Assembly: GCF_015024225.1 (NCBI RefSeq)
Contig: NZ_JACJGM010000015.1
Location: 94,136 to 158,135, forward strand
DNA from: Nocardioides lijunqiniae
Lineage (GTDB): Bacteria > Actinomycetota > Actinomycetes > Propionibacteriales > Nocardioidaceae
DNA length: 64,000 nucleotides
Reading direction: 5' to 3'
Shown: piece by piece, positions 16,589 to 25,689 of the stretch
Position numbering within the stretch: the first letter of the stretch is position 1
How the letters are laid out: each line of letters begins with the position of its first letter
The notes under the pieces: model-generated
What the model was told of the DNA's origin: nothing
The model's input: the letters and a program-made list of their open reading frames with translations, nothing else
The model's database searches: none
Program-made: the position numbers and the translations under genes

Positions 16589-17938
16589 GTGACGGGTCTG
16601 CCCCGCTTCGAGACGGTCGCCCGCCTGCGACCGGTCGACCTGGTCGTGCCCGGCAGCGAGGTCGCCGGCGTCGCGCCGTACGTCGCCGTGCAGGCCGAGG
16701 TGGCCGGCCCGGGCCCAGTCACGCTCGAGCTGACGAGCGGCGACACCCGCTTGGTAGGCACGTACGACGACGACGACGGCCTGGCGCTGGCGGTGACCGC
16801 CGGCGGCCGCACCACCCGGCACCGCAGCCGCCGCGGCGCGAGACCCGAGGGGCCCCTCGAGGCCGTCGCGCTGACGCTGACCGGCACCCACGCGACGGTC
16901 CTGGGTCGCGAGCGCGGGGTGTGGACGGCGCGCGGACGGGTCGACCTCGGCGGCCGCGTCGACACCCGCGACGAGACGTGGCTCGCCGGGCTGGGGTCCG
17001 GGACGGACGGCCCGGTCGGGGAGGTGCGCGCGGGCGGCTTCGGCCAGCTCGGGCTGCGCGACCTGCGCCTGGTCACCCACGCCGACGGCACGGCGTACCG
17101 CGACGGCGCGGAGGCGCTGCTCACGGCGACCAGCGCGGGACCGGGCTTCTTCGACACCGCCCACACCTCGGTGTGGGGCCTGGACCCCGAGCGGCTCGTG
17201 CTGCGTCACCGCGGCGACCTGTTCTTCCGGCGCCACGACCGCCCGGGCGTGTTCGGCGACCACGCCACGCACCTGGTCCGCGACGGCGGCACCTGGCTGG
17301 TCGCCACGAGCACGTGGGGCGACTTCGACCGTGCCGCCCGGGGCGCGACCGTGGGCGTCACGCTCGCCGAGACGACGACCGACGTCACCCGGGGCCGGCA
17401 CGTGCTCGACACCCGGCCGCTGGCCCTGCCCACGACCGGCCTGCGCTCCGCGGGCGTCTGGGACCCCCACCTGGTCCGCGACGGCGACACCTGGCTCGTC
17501 GCCTACGTCAGCGCCCGCCGCTTCTTCGTCTTCCACCCCGTCCTCGCCGGTGGTCCCGACCTGGACACGCTCACCCTGCGCGCGGCCTCCGACCGGCGGC
17601 GGGCGACGGAGGGCCCGACGCTGGCCCGCCTCGGCGGGCGGTGGCACCTGCTGGCCAGCGACGGCCGCGAGGGCAGGTCGGGGCAGCGCGCGCGCTACCC
17701 CGTGCTGGACCTCGACCTCCGCGAGGTCGGCACGCTGGACGCGCCGTACCACTCCAACATCCCGTGGCCGACGCTGCTGCCCGTCCGCGAGGGGGGCGAC
17801 GAGCTGCTGCTCGTCGGTTTCGACGGCACCCGGTACGGCGGGCCCCTGATCGGGTACGGGAGCCACGGCGACGTCGTCGTCGCACGGGGCCCGCTTTCCG
17901 GGGATGCACCCACCACGGGGGTCGGGGGCGCAAGATAG
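16589..17938 (+). CDS. Predicted beta-propeller (GH43/GH32-like fold) protein
   Basis: A 449-residue protein with a GTG start 7 nt after the kinase-aminotransferase stop. Repeated blade-like segments are visible: HLVRDGGTWLVATSTWG, WDPHLVRDGDTWLVAYVSA and RLGGRWHLLASDG, then SNIPWPTLLPV and GTRYGGPLIGYGSHGDV. These resemble the blades of five-bladed glycosidase propellers. No signal peptide is seen, so it may be cytoplasmic. I cannot assign catalytic acids with confidence. Co-transcription with the upstream enzyme suggests a linked substrate. Confidence 0.6.
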   Translation: MTGLPRFETVARLRPVDLVVPGSEVAGVAPYVAVQAEVAGPGPVTLELTSGDTRLVGTYDDDDGLALAVTAGGRTTRHRSRRGARPEGPLEAVALTLTGTHATVLGRERGVWTARGRVDLGGRVDTRDETWLAGLGSGTDGPVGEVRAGGFGQLGLRDLRLVTHADGTAYRDGAEALLTATSAGPGFFDTAHTSVWGLDPERLVLRHRGDLFFRRHDRPGVFGDHATHLVRDGGTWLVATSTWGDFDRAARGATVGVTLAETTTDVTRGRHVLDTRPLALPTTGLRSAGVWDPHLVRDGDTWLVAYVSARRFFVFHPVLAGGPDLDTLTLRAASDRRRATEGPTLARLGGRWHLLASDGREGRSGQRARYPVLDLDLREVGTLDAPYHSNIPWPTLLPVREGGDELLLVGFDGTRYGGPLIGYGSHGDVVVARGPLSGDAPTTGVGGAR

Positions 17939-17954
17939 GGGCGGGAGGGACGTG

Positions 17955-20900
17955 ATGGTGACCACGCAGGACCTGCTCCACAGCATGGCCGCGCAGAGCC
18001 CGGACGGGCTGTGGGTCGTCGACGCCCAGGGCGTCACCCTCTTCGCCAACCCCCGCATGGCCGAGATCGTCGGCCGCCCCGGCGACGACCTCGCCTCCCT
18101 CACGCTCCTCGACGTCGTCGACGAGGAGGGCCGCGAGCAGCTGGCGGAGCACCTGCGGCAGATGCGCGAGGGTCATCCCGGCGAGCAGAACCTCGACTCC
18201 CTCGTGGTCCGCGCCGACGGATCCCGCGTCTGGACCCTCGTGAGCTGGGCGCCGCTGCGCTCCCCCGAGGGCGCGACCCTGGGCTGGCTGCACCGGATCA
18301 GCGAGTACGCCGAGCGCAAGAGCCTGCTCGACACCCTGCAGGACCGCGAGCACCAGCTCGCCGCCGCCCAGTCGCTGGCCCACCTGGGCAGTTGGGAGTG
18401 GGACATCGGGCCCGACACGATCTGGTGGTCCGACGAGCTGCACCGGATCTACGGCCTGCGGCCCGGCGAGTTCGAGGCGACGTACGACGCGTTCCTGGGG
18501 CACATCCACGACGACGATCGGCCGGAGGTGGAGGCGGCCATCGCGGCGGCCTTCGCCGGCCCCGACAGCCCCGACAGCTTCGGCTGGGAGGCCCGGATCA
18601 CGCGGGCCGACGGCGGCGAGCGCTGGGTGCGCGGGCTCGGCGTCGTCGAGCGTGGCGACGACGGCGCTCCCGTGCGGATGCGCGGCACGGCCCAGGACAT
18701 CACCGACCTGGTCCGCGCCGGGTCCCAGGCCGCGGAGGCGACGCGGCGGCTGCACCTGCTGCGGCAGATGGCCGAGGCCGCCAACCAGTCGAGCAGCCTC
18801 GGCGACGCGCTCGGCCACGCCGCCGACGCACTCGACGGGACGAGCGGCTGGGACCCGCTCTGCGTGCTGGTGCGCGCGGACCCCGACGGCCCGCTCGTCA
18901 CGCTCCCCCTGCCCCTGGCGCCCGGCTCCTGGCTCCCGGGTCCCGACCTCGAGCTCGCCGAGCGCAGCTGGCGCTCGGGGGTGATGGAGATGATGCCGCT
19001 CCCGGGCCACGAGGAGACGCACACGCTCGTGGCCGTCCCGGTCGTCGGGGGGCCGGAGGTCGCCTGCGTCATCGAGCTGGTGGCCGACGAGGTGCCTCCC
19101 GACGAGACGTCGCGCGAGCTCATCCAGCAGGTCGTCGACCAGCTGAGCCGCGTCGCCGAGCGCGAGCGCAGCGCGGCCGACCTGGCGGCGGCCCGCGACA
19201 GCGCGATGGAGGCCTCCCGGCTGAAGTCGGAGTTCCTGGCGACGATGAGCCACGAGATCCGCACCCCGATGAACGGCGTCATCGGGCTCAACGACCTGCT
19301 CCTGCGCACGGACCTGGACGAGCGGCAGCGACGCCTCGCCGAGGGTCTGCGCGGCGCCGGCCTGACCCTGCTCAGCCTGATCAACGACATCCTCGACCTG
19401 TCGAAGATCGAGAGCGGCAAGCTGGAGCTCGAGGCGGCCGACATCGACATCCGCTCGGTCTTCGAGCAGACCGCGGCGGTGCTGGCCGGACCCGCGCACG
19501 AGAAGGGCCTCGAGCTCGTCGTGGCCTGCCACCCCGACGTCCCGGTCCGTGTCAACGGCGACTCGGTGCGGCTGGGGCAGATCCTCACCAACCTCGGATC
19601 GAACGCCGTGAAGTTCACCGACAGCGGCGAGGTGGCCATCCGCGCCTCGGTCGCCGAGCGCACCGAGGAGGACCTGCTGCTGCGCGTCGAGGTCTCCGAC
19701 ACCGGCATCGGCATCTCCGAGTCCGACCGCGTCGGCCTGTTCGACGCCTTCACCCAGGCCGACCTGTCCACGACCCGCCAGCACGGCGGGACCGGTCTCG
19801 GCCTGGCCATCTCCCAGCGCCTGGCCGTCGCGCTCGGTGGCGAGATCGGGTTCGACAGCACCCCCGGGCGGGGCAGCACGTTCTGGTTCACCGCGCGCAT
19901 GGGCCTGGCCGCTCCCGGTCAGCCGGCGCGCGGCGAGCTCGCCGGTGCGACGTACCCGCTGCGGGGGCGGCGGGTGCTCGTCGTCGACGACAACGACACC
20001 TCGCGCTCGGTGCTGCTGGAGCAGCTGGGGTCCTGGCACCTCACCTGCGTGCCGGCCGCGACCGCCGAGGAGGCGCTGGCCGCGGTGCAGCGCGCCGCGG
20101 CCGAGCACGCGCCGTTCGACGCGGTGCTGCTCGACCTGACGCTGGACGCCACGGACGGGCTGGCGCTGGCCGCCCGGATCCGTGCGGCCGTGCCGTTCGC
20201 GCCGCCCCTGCTCCTGCTGACGCGCGACCAGGCGGTGTCCTCCGGCCGCACCCGTGCCTCGGGCATCGCCGCGACGCTCACCAAGCCCGTGCGCTTCTCC
20301 GAGCTCTACGACGCCCTGCTGCTCGTGGTGGTCGGGGAGGCCCCGCGACCCTCGCCGACCCGCGCCCCGTCGGTCGCGCCGCTGGGCGTGCGCGCCCTGG
20401 TGGTGGAGGACAACGCCGTCAACCAGATGGTCGCGACCGGCCTGCTGGAGGCGCTCGGCTGCAAGGTCGACGTGGTCGGCAACGGCGTCGAGGCCGTGGA
20501 GCGGCTGCGCGCCGACCACGACTACGACGTCGTGCTCATGGACTGCCGGATGCCGCTCCTCGACGGCTACGACGCCACGCGCGCGATCCGCGCCACCGAG
20601 CAGGAGCGGCGCGTCCCGATCATCGCCATGACCGCCTCGGCGCTCGAGGGCGAGCGCGAGCGCTGCCTCGAGGCCGGCATGGACGACTTCCTCACCAAGC
20701 CGGTGGACCCCTCGCAGCTGGCGCGCGCGCTGGTCCGCTGGGTGCCGGCGGCACGGACGTCGGGACCGGCCGACGCGGCGCCGGAGGAGCGGCCGGGCGA
20801 CGTCGTGCTCGACCCGGCCCGGGTCGCGATGCTCGGCTCGCTCGTCAAGGACGGGGTCAGCTTCTTCGAGCGCACCCGCGCGGCGTTCCTGGCCCGCGTC

Positions 20901-21149
20901 GACCTCGCGCTCGCCGAGGTCCGCGAGGCCGTCGCCAGCGACCACGCCCCCGGCGCGGAGGCGGCCGCCCACCAGCTCAAGGGCAGCGCCCTCAACCTCG
21001 GCCTGCTCCAGGTGGGCGCCGCCGCCGGCGCGGTGGAGACCTACGCCGGCACCGGCTCGGTGGAGGGGATCGGGCCGCTCCTCGACGCGCTCGCCGCGTC
21101 CGTCGTCACCGGCGTCGCCGCGCTCGCGGACGCCGAGCCGCCGGCCTGA
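17955..21149 (+). CDS. Hybrid sensor histidine kinase with two receiver domains and HPt
   Basis: A 1,064-residue phosphorelay protein. In order: PAS (about 5-115), second PAS (about 140-255), GAF-like (about 270-410), HisKA with His433 in MSHEIRTPMNG, HATPase with DTGIGIS and GGTGLGLAIS, receiver 1 (phospho-acceptor Asp727 in LLDLTLD), receiver 2 (Asp863 in LMDCRMPLLDGY), and a C-terminal HPt with His1006 in AAHQLKGSALNLG. No membrane helices are evident, so it is a cytoplasmic sensor. The start ATG follows GGGAGGG. No separate output regulator lies nearby. Such BarA-like relays are uncommon in actinobacteria. Confidence 0.9.
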   Translation: MVTTQDLLHSMAAQSPDGLWVVDAQGVTLFANPRMAEIVGRPGDDLASLTLLDVVDEEGREQLAEHLRQMREGHPGEQNLDSLVVRADGSRVWTLVSWAPLRSPEGATLGWLHRISEYAERKSLLDTLQDREHQLAAAQSLAHLGSWEWDIGPDTIWWSDELHRIYGLRPGEFEATYDAFLGHIHDDDRPEVEAAIAAAFAGPDSPDSFGWEARITRADGGERWVRGLGVVERGDDGAPVRMRGTAQDITDLVRAGSQAAEATRRLHLLRQMAEAANQSSSLGDALGHAADALDGTSGWDPLCVLVRADPDGPLVTLPLPLAPGSWLPGPDLELAERSWRSGVMEMMPLPGHEETHTLVAVPVVGGPEVACVIELVADEVPPDETSRELIQQVVDQLSRVAERERSAADLAAARDSAMEASRLKSEFLATMSHEIRTPMNGVIGLNDLLLRTDLDERQRRLAEGLRGAGLTLLSLINDILDLSKIESGKLELEAADIDIRSVFEQTAAVLAGPAHEKGLELVVACHPDVPVRVNGDSVRLGQILTNLGSNAVKFTDSGEVAIRASVAERTEEDLLLRVEVSDTGIGISESDRVGLFDAFTQADLSTTRQHGGTGLGLAISQRLAVALGGEIGFDSTPGRGSTFWFTARMGLAAPGQPARGELAGATYPLRGRRVLVVDDNDTSRSVLLEQLGSWHLTCVPAATAEEALAAVQRAAAEHAPFDAVLLDLTLDATDGLALAARIRAAVPFAPPLLLLTRDQAVSSGRTRASGIAATLTKPVRFSELYDALLLVVVGEAPRPSPTRAPSVAPLGVRALVVEDNAVNQMVATGLLEALGCKVDVVGNGVEAVERLRADHDYDVVLMDCRMPLLDGYDATRAIRATEQERRVPIIAMTASALEGERERCLEAGMDDFLTKPVDPSQLARALVRWVPAARTSGPADAAPEERPGDVVLDPARVAMLGSLVKDGVSFFERTRAAFLARVDLALAEVREAVASDHAPGAEAAAHQLKGSALNLGLLQVGAAAGAVETYAGTGSVEGIGPLLDALAASVVTGVAALADAEPPA

Positions 21150-21365
21150 GCCGTCCGGACGCCGGTCCGGCGAGGGCCGGACGACGGGCTGGACGACGGG
21201 CTGGGCGACGCGACCAACGGCCGGGCGCTTTCTTGACCGGGCGCACGAGAATCGGCCGCGCGCGCAGCCGTTAGGGTGACGAATGTGGGCTGCGCCACCC
21301 CTGCGGCCCCACCTCCACCAGGACCGCCCACCCGCGCGGCCGCGACACCAGAACGGACGCAACCC

Positions 21366-22454
21366 ATGTCTGAACGCACCCCGGTCGACGTCTTCGACCT
21401 CGGCGCCGAGCACGAGCAGGTCGTCTTCGCCAACGACCCGGCCACCGGCCTCAAGGCCATCGTCGCCATCCACTCCACCGCCCTGGGCCCCGCCCTGGGC
21501 GGCACCCGCTTCTACCCCTACGCCTCCACAGCCGACGCGGTGCGCGACGTGCTCGACCTCTCGCGGGGGATGTCCTACAAGGCGGCGCTCGCCGGACTGG
21601 ACCTCGGGGGCGGCAAGGCCGTCATCATCGGCGACCCCGCCACGCTGAAGACCGAGGCGCTGCTGCGGGCCTACGGGCGCTTCGTGCAGTCGCTCAACGG
21701 TCGCTACTACACCGCCTGCGACGTCGGCACGTACTCGCCCGACATGGACGACATCGCCCGCGAGTGCTCGTTCGTCACGGGCCGCACCACCGCCCACGGC
21801 GGCGCGGGCGACAGCTCGGTGCTCACGGCGTACGGCGTGTTCCAGGGCATGCGCGCGGCGGCGACGGTCGCGTGGGGCACCGACTCGCTCCACGGCCGCA
21901 CCGTCGGCATCGCCGGCGTCGGCAAGGTCGGGCGCCACCTGGCCCGACACCTCGTCGAGGACGGCGCCGACGTCGTCGTGACCGACGTGCACGAGCCGTC
22001 GGTCGCCCGGCTGGTCGAGGAGCTGCCCGGCGTCCGCGTCGCCGCCACGACCGAGGAGCTGGTCGCGGGCGCGCTCGACGTCTACGCGCCCTGCGCGATG
22101 GGCGGTGCCCTCACCGACGAGGTCGTCGACGTGCTGTCGGCGCGGATCGTCTGCGGCGCGGCCAACAACCAGCTCGCGCACCCGGGCGTCGAGAAGGCGC
22201 TGGAGGACCGCGGGATCCTCTACGCGCCCGACTACTGCGTCAACGCCGGCGGCCTGATCCAGGTGGCCGACGAGCTCGAGGGCTTCTCGTTCGACCGCGC
22301 GCACCAGCGCGCCACCGGCATCTTCGAGACGACGCGCACGGTCTTCGAGCTGGCCGCCGCGGACGGCGTACCGCCCGCGACCGCCGCCGACCGCCTCGCC
22401 GAGCGCCGCATGCGTGACGTCGGCCGCCTGCGCGGCGTGTGGCTCCCGCGCTGA
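21366..22454 (+). CDS. vdh: Valine (Leu/Phe/Val) dehydrogenase
   Basis: A 362-residue Glu/Leu/Phe/Val dehydrogenase. The signature [14 protein letters not shown] contains the catalytic Lys84. [23 protein letters not shown] (NAD-binding Rossmann) and [11 protein letters not shown] are as in actinobacterial valine dehydrogenases, which oxidatively deaminate branched-chain amino acids. The ATG at 21366 fits the family start; a -10-like TAGGGT at 21272-21277 would give a leader of roughly 80 nt. The gene ends at a strong hairpin array shared with a convergent gene. Confidence 0.85.
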   Translation: MSERTPVDVFDLGAEHEQVVFANDPATGLKAIVAIHSTALGPALGGTRFYPYASTADAVRDVLDLSRGMSYKAALAGLDLGGGKAVIIGDPATLKTEALLRAYGRFVQSLNGRYYTACDVGTYSPDMDDIARECSFVTGRTTAHGGAGDSSVLTAYGVFQGMRAAATVAWGTDSLHGRTVGIAGVGKVGRHLARHLVEDGADVVVTDVHEPSVARLVEELPGVRVAATTEELVAGALDVYAPCAMGGALTDEVVDVLSARIVCGAANNQLAHPGVEKALEDRGILYAPDYCVNAGGLIQVADELEGFSFDRAHQRATGIFETTRTVFELAAADGVPPATAADRLAERRMRDVGRLRGVWLPR

Positions 22455-22483
22455 CCTGAGGTCACGCGTCACACCGGGGTCGA

Positions 22484-22552
22484 GAAACTCATGCTTCCCG
22501 TACGAAGCTTCGTGCGGGAAGCGTGAGTTTCACCGGGTACCCGGTGAAACTC
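22484..22552. repeat. Two overlapping palindromes (dispersed hairpin repeat, copy 1)
   Basis: A 48-bp inverted repeat (22484-22531; arms start GAAACTCA and end TGAGTTTC) has only two mismatched pairs. Both would be G-U wobbles in rightward RNA. It shares GAGTTTC with a second, perfect 28-bp palindrome (22525-22552; half-site GAGTTTCACCGGGT). Only one of the two hairpins can form at a time. The array lies between convergent vdh and the DUF3073 gene, where it could terminate both. Bases 22520-22552 are identical to 62731-62763. Confidence 0.85.
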
Positions 22553-22591
22553 CCGCGCCCGGGCGAACCCGGCAGCGCGACGAGGGGTGCG

Positions 22592-22777
22592 TCAGTCGCG
22601 CGACGGCTCGATGACGTCGGCCCACTTCTCGAGGACCTCCGGATCGACCGGCTCGTCCTTGACGCCGCTGTCACTGTGCAGCTCACTGGCGAGCGCCCCG
22701 AAGTCCGTCTCGTGAGTGCGGTACTTCAGGTCGCGTGCGACCTTCGTCTGCTTGGCTTTAGCTCGGCCGCGCCCCAT
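22592..22777 (-). CDS. DUF3073 family protein
   Basis: A 61-residue basic protein, MGRGRAKAKQTKVARDLKY then THETDFGALASELH, which is the recognisable DUF3073 family. Members commonly lie just downstream of purM in actinobacteria, as here. Function unknown; the Lys/Arg-rich N-terminus suggests nucleic-acid contact. A 164-nt gap (22778-22941) separates it from purM and holds no other gene I can see, so it may have its own promoter. Confidence 0.88.
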   Translation of the reverse strand: MGRGRAKAKQTKVARDLKYRTHETDFGALASELHSDSGVKDEPVDPEVLEKWADVIEPSRD

Positions 22778-22941
22778 AGGGTCAGCCCCCTCGCAAGTCG
22801 GCCGGGGCAACCATGGCTCCCGGGCTGTCTCAAAGATTTCTCGTGGGGCCAACGCTACCTGCTGCCTGGCTGTTCCCGCACGCCCGGGTGCCATGTCCGC
22901 CCGGATTTCGCCCTGCCGAGCGCTCAGCGGGGCCTGGAGGC

Positions 22942-24039
22942 TCACCAACCGGGGTGCTGGCCCTCCAGCACGACCCGTCCCGACTGCTCGGGATCGACGC
23001 TCACCTCGCCCGCGACCCAGGCCCGGATGCCGAAGCCCGCGAGCACCTCGATCGCCCGGTCCATCTCGCCCGGGGCGGTGATCGCGACCATGCCGACGCC
23101 GCAGTTGAGCGTGGCCTCGAGGTCGGGCTGGGAGACCTTGCCGACGCCGCGCACCAGGTCGAAGACCGGCTGAGGGGTCCAGGTGCCGCGCTCGAGGGTC
23201 GCCATCAGCTCGACGGGCATCACCCGCGCGAGGTTGGCGGCGAGGCCGCCGCCCGTGACGTGCGACATCGCGTGCACCTCGACCCGGTCCGCCAGCGCCA
23301 GGCACGCCTTGGCGTAGATGCGCGTCGGGGTGAGCAGCTCCTCGCCGAGCGTGCGACCGAGCTCGGGGACGTCCTTGTCGAGCGCCCAGCCGGCGGTCGT
23401 CAGCAGGACGTGGCGCACCAGGGAGTAGCCGTTGGAGTGCAGGCCGCTGGCCTCCATCGCGATCACCGCGTCACCGGGGCGCACGCGGCCGGGGCCGAGC
23501 AGCCGGTCGGCCTCGACGACGCCGGTCGTGGCGCCGGCGACGTCGTACTCGTCGGGGGCCAGCAGGCCGGGGTGCTCGGCGGTCTCGCCGCCCACGAGCG
23601 CGCACCCGGCCTCGACGCACGCCTCGGCGATGCCCTTGACGATGGCGGCGATCCGCTCGGGCACGACGCGGCCGCAGGCGATGTAGTCGGTCATGAACAG
23701 CGGCTCGGCGCCGCAGACGACCAGGTCGTCGACGACCATGCCGACGAGGTCGTAGCCGATCGTGTCGTGGACGTCCATGGCCTGGGCGATCGCGACCTTG
23801 GTGCCGACGCCGTCCGTCGACGTCGCGAGCAGCGGCCGCTCGTAGGCCTTGAGGGCGGAGGCGTCGAAGAGGCCGGCGAACCCGCCGAGCCCGCCGATCA
23901 TCTCGGGACGACGCGCCTTCTCGACCCAGCCCTTCATCAGCTCGATCGCGGTGTCGGCGGCCTCGATGTCGACGCCGGCCTCCGCGTAGGCGCTGCGAGA
24001 GGAGGAGGGGGCGGCGGGAGTCTCGCTCACGTCGGGCAT
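22942..24039 (-). CDS. purM: Phosphoribosylformylglycinamidine cyclo-ligase (AIR synthetase)
   Basis: A 365-residue PurM that makes aminoimidazole ribotide in purine synthesis. Characteristic segments are STDGVGTKVAIA, DDLVVCGAEPLFMTDYIA, LVGGETAEHPG, GLHSNGYSLVR and SHVTGGGLAANLARV. It begins 4 nt after the purF stop and is cotranscribed with it. Length and motifs are complete. Confidence 0.96.
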   Translation of the reverse strand: MPDVSETPAAPSSSRSAYAEAGVDIEAADTAIELMKGWVEKARRPEMIGGLGGFAGLFDASALKAYERPLLATSTDGVGTKVAIAQAMDVHDTIGYDLVGMVVDDLVVCGAEPLFMTDYIACGRVVPERIAAIVKGIAEACVEAGCALVGGETAEHPGLLAPDEYDVAGATTGVVEADRLLGPGRVRPGDAVIAMEASGLHSNGYSLVRHVLLTTAGWALDKDVPELGRTLGEELLTPTRIYAKACLALADRVEVHAMSHVTGGGLAANLARVMPVELMATLERGTWTPQPVFDLVRGVGKVSQPDLEATLNCGVGMVAITAPGEMDRAIEVLAGFGIRAWVAGEVSVDPEQSGRVVLEGQHPGW

Positions 24040-24043
24040 CCGA

Positions 24044-25594
24044 TCAGGGGTTGTTGAGGACGGGGAGCGCCTTGCCCAACGTCGGGGAGCTCAGGCTGGA
24101 CTCGAGCAGGTGCTTGCCGAGCAGGCTCGCGTCCGGGAGCTCGATGGGGTACTCGCCGGTGAAGCAGGCGGTGCAGAGCCGGGTCTTCTCCTGCTTGGTC
24201 GAGGCGATCATGCCGTCGAGGGAGATGTAGCCGAGGCTGTCGGCGCCCACGCTGGCGGCGATCTCCTCGGGGGTCAGCCCGTTGGCGATCAGCTCGGCGC
24301 GGGTGGCGAAGTCGATGCCGTAGAAGCACGGCCACTTCACCGGCGGGCTCGAGATCCGCACGTGCACCTCGAGGGCGCCGGCCTCGCGCAGCATCCGCAC
24401 CTGGGCGCGCTGGGTGTTGCCGCGCACGATGGAGTCGTCCACGACGACGATCCGCTTGCCGCGGATCATGTGCTCGAGGGCGTTGAGCTTGAGGCGGATG
24501 CCGAGCTGGCGCAGGGTCTGGCTGGGCTGGATGAACGTCCGGCCGACGTAGGCGTTCTTGACGAAGCCCTGGCCGAACGGGATGCCGCTCTCCTCGGCGT
24601 AGCCGGCGGCGGCGGGCGTGCCCGACTCCGGCACCGGGATCACCAGGTCGGCCTCGACGGGGTACTGGCGGGCCAGCTCGCGGCCCATCTCGACGCGCGA
24701 CTCGTGGACGCTGCGCCCGGCGATCGTCGCGTCGGGGCGGGCGAGGTAGACGTACTCGAAGACGCAGCCCTTGGGCTCGGGCGCGGCGAAGGTGTGCGAG
24801 CGCAGGCCCTGGTCGTCGATGACCAGCATCTCGCCCGGCTCGACCTCGCGGACGACGCTGGCACCGATCGTGGCCAGCGCGGCGTCCTCGGAGGCGACGA
24901 CCCAGCCGCGGTCCAGGCGGCCGAGCACCAGCGGCCGGATGCCCTGGGGGTCGCGGGCGGCATAGAGGGTGTTCTCGTTCATCCAGACGAACGAGAACGC
25001 GCCCTTCAGCAGGGGCAGGACCTCGAGCGCGCGCTGCTCGAGCGAGGTGTCGGGGTGGTGGGCGAGCAGCGCCGTCACCAGCCCGGTGTCGTTGGTGGAG
25101 GACTCCACGTTGCGCGCGTGCAGGTCGAGCTCGCCGGGGTCCGCCGGGAGGTCCTCGACGAGCTGGGCGAGCTCGGCGGTGTTGATCAGGTTGCCGTTGT
25201 GGCCCAGCGCGATGGAGCCGTCGGCCGTGGGCCGGAACGTCGGCTGCGCGTTCTGCCAGGTGCTCGCCCCGGTGGTGGAGTAGCGCGAGTGGCCGATCGC
25301 GAGGTGACCCTTGAGCGAGTCGAGCGTCGTCTCGTCGAAGACCTGCGAGACCAGCCCCATGTCCTTGTAGACGAGGATCTGGCGGCCGTTGCTCACCGCG
25401 ATCCCGGCGGACTCCTGACCGCGGTGCTGGAGGGCGTAGAGGCCGAAGTAGGTCAGCTTCGCGACGTCCTCGCCCGGGGCCCAGACCCCGAAGACCCCGC
25501 AGGCGTCCTGGGGTCCCTGGTCCTGCGGGTCGAGCGCCGCGGTGAGCCGGCCGTCTCCGCCGAGGCGCTGGCCACGACTGCTGAGGTAGGGCAC
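24044..25594 (-). CDS. purF: Amidophosphoribosyltransferase
   Basis: A 516-residue PurF, the first committed enzyme of de novo purine synthesis. Cys32 in DACGVFGVW would become the N-terminal nucleophile after removal of a 31-residue propeptide. The PRPP loop reads VVVDDSIVRGNT, and C-terminal cysteines (LCTACFTGEYP) fit the iron-sulfur type. A GTG start sits 6 nt after TAGAAT, suggesting a leaderless message. It is followed by purM and diverges from a histidine kinase. Confidence 0.96.
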   Translation of the reverse strand: MPYLSSRGQRLGGDGRLTAALDPQDQGPQDACGVFGVWAPGEDVAKLTYFGLYALQHRGQESAGIAVSNGRQILVYKDMGLVSQVFDETTLDSLKGHLAIGHSRYSTTGASTWQNAQPTFRPTADGSIALGHNGNLINTAELAQLVEDLPADPGELDLHARNVESSTNDTGLVTALLAHHPDTSLEQRALEVLPLLKGAFSFVWMNENTLYAARDPQGIRPLVLGRLDRGWVVASEDAALATIGASVVREVEPGEMLVIDDQGLRSHTFAAPEPKGCVFEYVYLARPDATIAGRSVHESRVEMGRELARQYPVEADLVIPVPESGTPAAAGYAEESGIPFGQGFVKNAYVGRTFIQPSQTLRQLGIRLKLNALEHMIRGKRIVVVDDSIVRGNTQRAQVRMLREAGALEVHVRISSPPVKWPCFYGIDFATRAELIANGLTPEEIAASVGADSLGYISLDGMIASTKQEKTRLCTACFTGEYPIELPDASLLGKHLLESSLSSPTLGKALPVLNNP

Positions 25595-25606
25595 GAGGTG
25601 ATTCTA
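25592..25606 (-). promoter_or_regulatory. Leaderless purF promoter (-10 element)
   Basis: On the minus strand TAGAAT (25601-25606) is followed by 6 nt and the purF GTG. This spacing places the transcription start at or next to the start codon. No clear Shine-Dalgarno sequence is present. No -35 was assigned. Confidence 0.55.
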
Positions 25607-25689
25607 GGAGATGCGGGCCCGAACCGCGGCTTCGCCCGTAGCATGGCGGAGCCAGACGACGTATGGGGACGACGACGCGACGAGGTGAG

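Noticed and set aside
14005..17166. A 1,053-codon minus-strand open frame opposite the kinase-aminotransferase gene
   Set aside because: No domain pattern, low-complexity composition, and the plus-strand genes there have complete catalytic motifs.
21155..21215. GTCCGG-N6-CCGGAC stem and a 12-bp tandem GGACGACGGGCT as terminator or repeat element
   Set aside because: The stem is only 6 bp without a U-rich tail and the tandem is two units in GC-rich spacer; too weak to annotate.
17571..22472. A 1,633-codon minus-strand open frame opposite the hybrid kinase and vdh
   Set aside because: It is antisense to genes with clear motifs and has no recognisable domain. Long antisense frames are expected at this GC content.
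22778..22941. A small gene or riboswitch between purM and the DUF3073 gene
   Set aside because: No frame with plausible codon use and no conserved aptamer pattern that I could recognise.
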